NCBI GenBank assembly: GCA_030446625.1
Contig: JAUJMY010000006.1
Location: forward strand, 98,046 to 156,007
Source: Gaiellaceae bacterium
GTDB lineage: Bacteria > Actinomycetota > Thermoleophilia > Gaiellales > Gaiellaceae
DNA length: 57,962 bases
Direction: 5' to 3'
The notes under the pieces are model-generated. The model was not told where the DNA came from, did no database searches, and saw only the letters and a program-made list of their open reading frames with translations. Every line of letters begins with the position of its first letter. The first letter of the stretch is position 1. The translations under genes were made by a program, and so were the position numbers. This document shows, piece by piece, positions 56,215 to 57,962 of this stretch.

Positions 56215-56624
56215 CGCTCACCGACGCGGGGCCGTTGATCGCGATCATCGACGCAGACGAACCGGACCACGCGGCCTGCCTCGAGGCGCTCGATGAAGCC
56301 GCGCTGCCACTGGTGACGACGTGGCCGGCGTTCACGGAAGCGATGTACCTCCTCGCGCGCGCGGGAGGCATCCACGGCCAGCGCGCGCTCTGGCGACTGG
56401 TGCAAACGGACCGGCTCGTCATCGCCGACCTATCACGGTCGGCACTCGAACGAAGCGCGCGCCTCATGGATCAGTACGCCGACCGGCCGATGGACCTGGC
56501 CGACGCGACGCTCGTCGCGTACGCCGATGAGCACGGGCACCGGACGATCCTCACGCTCGACGCCGATTTCGACATCTACCGCCTGCGCGGTCGTCAGCGG
56601 TTCGAGACGATTCCAGCGCGCTGA
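56211..56624 (+). CDS. PIN-domain toxin (VapC-like)
   Basis: The 137-residue product has a PIN-domain layout: LTDAGPLIAIIDADEPDH (Asp5), FTEAMYLLAR (Glu43), PMDLADATLVAYADEHG (Asp95, Asp98) and TLDADFDIYR (Asp117, Asp119). The acidic quartet needed for magnesium binding and RNA cleavage is present. Start is GTG 56211. With the RHH gene it forms a complete toxin-antitoxin pair. Confidence 0.9.
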   Translation: MTLTDAGPLIAIIDADEPDHAACLEALDEAALPLVTTWPAFTEAMYLLARAGGIHGQRALWRLVQTDRLVIADLSRSALERSARLMDQYADRPMDLADATLVAYADEHGHRTILTLDADFDIYRLRGRQRFETIPAR

Positions 56625-56680
56625 GTCGACACTCGCTCGACGCGCGCGTAGATCGGTCGCGGTTCTGCGCCGCTGTACGG

Positions 56681-56831
56681 ATGTCGTGGCTGGCGGTGCT
56701 GCTCGCACGCGAGGAGCGCGGCGCGATCGGACGCGCCTACCGGGCTGGCTATCGCCTGCACGAGATCGCCGCGCAGCTCGGCGTGCACTACTCCACGGTC
56801 AGCCGCCGGCTGCGTCGCGAGGAGCATGAGA
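56681..56831 (+). pseudogene. C-terminal remnant of a RAYT transposase
   Basis: The reading REERGAIGRAYRAGYRLHEI, then AAQLGVHYSTVSRRLRREEH, closely copies the C-terminal helix-turn-helix of the intact RAYT (AYCEHGYRLREIARVLGVHY STVSRRLKAEE). The catalytic domain is missing. It lies directly upstream of the REP pair, so the layout repeats: RAYT end, REP, RAYT, REP, RAYT part. Confidence 0.8.
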
Positions 56832-56850
56832 TGTCGTCAGGTAATGAGAA

Positions 56851-56912
56851 GGGGTCAGGTCTTGCACCGCAACACGTCATGGAGAAGGGGTCAGGTCTTG
56901 CACCGCAACACG
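56851..56912 (+). repeat. Tandem pair of REP sequences
   Basis: GGGGTCAGGTCTTGC-ACC-GCAACACG occurs at 56851-56875 and 56887-56912, period 36 bases, each preceded by GAGAA. TTGC and GCAA form a short stem. An inverted copy lies after the transposase gene. Confidence 0.88.
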
Positions 56913-56966
56913 ATTGTGACGCAGGCGTCGCAGTCACGCGCGTCGAGCGCGGCCAACCTGGGAGAG

Positions 56967-57803
56967 ATGGCGCGGCCGCTGCGAATCGAGTTCCCAGGCG
57001 CGCTCTACCACGTGATCGCGCGCGGCAACGAGCGCAAGCCGATCGTGCGTGACGACGGCGACCGCGAGAGCTGGCTCGGGGCCGTTGAGCGGGCGAGCTC
57101 GCGCTTCGCGCTCGAGATCCGCGCCTACTGCCTGATGAACAACCACTACCACCTGCTGCTCGGCACGCTGCGAGCGAACCTCTCCCGCGCGCTCCGCGAG
57201 CTGAACGGCGCCTTCGCGCAGCGCTTCAACCGCCGCCACGGCCGCTCCGGCCACCTCTTCGGCGGGCGCTACAAGGCGATCCTCGTCGAGCGCGAGCCGC
57301 ACCTGCTCGAGCTCTCGCGCTACATCGTCCTCAATCCGGCGCGAGTGGCAGTCGCGAGCGCGAGCTACGAGAGCTGGCCCTGGAGCAGCTACCGCGCGAC
57401 GGCCGGGCTTGCGCCCGCGCCCGGGTTCCTGCGCCCGGAGCTCGTGCTCGCGAAGTTTGCAGACGAGCCGGCGACCGCGCGCAGGCGCTACCGGCGCTTC
57501 GTGCGCGAGGGCCTCGACGAAGCGCAGCCGCAGGTGCGCAGCGGGATCTACCTCGGCAGCGACGGCTTCATCCGCCGCGTGCGTGGGAGCCGGGTCGTCT
57601 CAGCGGAGATCCCGCGCGCGCAGAGCACGCCGCTCGAGTGCTCGCTCGAGGAGCTCCTACGCGGGCAGAGCGAGCAGGCGATGAGGACCGCCTACTGCGA
57701 GCACGGGTATCGCCTGCGCGAGATCGCGCGCGTTCTTGGCGTCCACTACTCGACCGTCAGTCGGCGGCTGAAGGCGGAGGAGGCGGAGGCGCGTACGCGT
57801 TGA
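56967..57803 (+). CDS. REP-associated tyrosine transposase (RAYT, IS200-like Y1 family)
   Basis: The 278-residue product starts MARPLRIEFPGALYHVIARG, the hallmark of RAYT proteins. It has the HUH metal-binding motif in NNHYHLLL (His60, His62), GRYKAILVE, and the catalytic tyrosine region SRYIVLNPAR (Tyr119). A C-terminal helix-turn-helix (LREIARVLGVHYSTVSRRLK) follows, absent from classic IS200 TnpA. ATG 56967 has GGGAGAG upstream; a longer reading from 56826 would run through the REP pair. Flanking REP sequences on both sides make a complete unit. Confidence 0.93.
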   Translation: MARPLRIEFPGALYHVIARGNERKPIVRDDGDRESWLGAVERASSRFALEIRAYCLMNNHYHLLLGTLRANLSRALRELNGAFAQRFNRRHGRSGHLFGGRYKAILVEREPHLLELSRYIVLNPARVAVASASYESWPWSSYRATAGLAPAPGFLRPELVLAKFADEPATARRRYRRFVREGLDEAQPQVRSGIYLGSDGFIRRVRGSRVVSAEIPRAQSTPLECSLEELLRGQSEQAMRTAYCEHGYRLREIARVLGVHYSTVSRRLKAEEAEARTR

Positions 57804-57806
57804 CCC

Positions 57807-57830
57807 TGTTGCGTCGCAAGATCTGACCCC
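57807..57830 (-). repeat. Inverted REP sequence after the RAYT gene
   Basis: TGTTGCGTCGCAAGATCTGACCCC is the reverse complement of the upstream REP type, with core palindrome TTGCG-T-CGCAA. It lies four bases after the RAYT stop. Confidence 0.85.
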
Positions 57831-57840
57831 CAGGGGTGGT

Positions 57841-57962
57841 CCGCGGGTATCGCCTGTCAGATCTACCTCGGTGACGACCACTTCGTGCGTACCCGCGGCG
57901 GCACGGACGAGCAGCTTCCAGAGGTCCCGCGCACGCAGCGCGAGCCGCTCGCGTCGTCACTC
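57841..57962 (+). pseudogene. Partial third RAYT copy at the window edge
   Basis: The reading QIYLGDDHFVRTRGGTDEQL, then PEVPRTQREPLASSL, aligns with residues about 205-240 of the intact RAYT (SGIYLGSDGFIRRVRGSRVV, SAEIPRAQSTPLECSLEE). Its catalytic half is absent upstream. The window ends before its HTH region, so its true extent is unknown. Confidence 0.75.

Noticed and set aside
56847..56912. A short CRISPR array (two 36-base-period repeats)
   Set aside because: Only two units, the whole period is repeated without a unique spacer of proper length, no cas genes, and the unit matches REP copies next to the transposase.

Overview
This is a very GC-rich bacterial segment, most likely from an actinomycetote and plausibly class Thermoleophilia. 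That placement is inference, based on base composition, the RNA polymerase and ribosomal protein sequences, the gene order rpmG-secE-nusG-rplK-rplA-rplJ-rplL-rpoB-rpoC, and a complete type IV pilus locus. The left edge is a 50-base C run that looks artificial. rpoC, rpoB and several other genes carry small indels, mostly lost C or G bases, so the assembly is not base-perfect.

Region 1 (about 50-12,700, minus strand) is the essential transcription/translation cluster: tRNA-Met, rpmG, secE, nusG, rplK, rplA, an L10-type leader, rplJ, rplL, an attenuator-like hairpin, rpoB and rpoC, with a small copper-chaperone-like gene upstream.

Region 2 (12,700-29,000) is a type IV pilus locus: pilC, a pilV-like prepilin, a BamE-like small protein, pilT-pilM-pilN-pilO-SPOR, two near-identical pilA transcription units in tandem, an ATPase-less MshEN protein, pilB, the prepilin peptidase pilD, pilX/pilW-like minor pilins and a second pilT. 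Seven pilus transcription units start just downstream of a motif of the form TAAA (or TCAA), 15-16 bases, then GCCGATAA-like. This is the class recognised by sigma-28/WhiG-family sigma factors. pilC and pilV share one mirror-symmetric divergent version. The locus therefore looks like one sigma regulon, and it also encodes two proteins with MshEN (cyclic-di-GMP-binding type) domains.

Region 3 (30,000-47,500) looks like an old genomic island at a tRNA-Thr gene. tRNA-Thr 3' halves recur at about 37.55 kb and 47.45 kb, the second still followed by a terminator. Cargo includes an undescribed three-gene cassette led by a DUF2254-like membrane protein, a TrlF-type PHP-SMC ATPase, a nucleotidyltransferase fused to a winged helix with a HEPN partner, and a Type III-like restriction-modification pair with a small accessory gene. 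Then come an epimerase, a dipeptidase E-like gene and a pyridoxamine-oxidase-like gene. No integrase was seen.

Region 4 (47,500-51,800) is a decayed zone with small proteins, a terminase-small-subunit-like HTH protein, an NDH-2 N-terminal fragment and a chimeric reductase pseudogene. Region 5 (51,800-56,700) returns to ordinary genes: a menaquinone/ubiquinone-type methyltransferase with a 35-base tandem duplication, a UbiA-like membrane protein, a long coiled-coil protein and a vapBC toxin-antitoxin pair. Region 6 (56,700-57,962) is a REP-associated transposase (RAYT) with flanking REP repeats and truncated RAYT copies on both sides. Related REP sequences lie at 34.4 kb and 44.98 kb inside the island.
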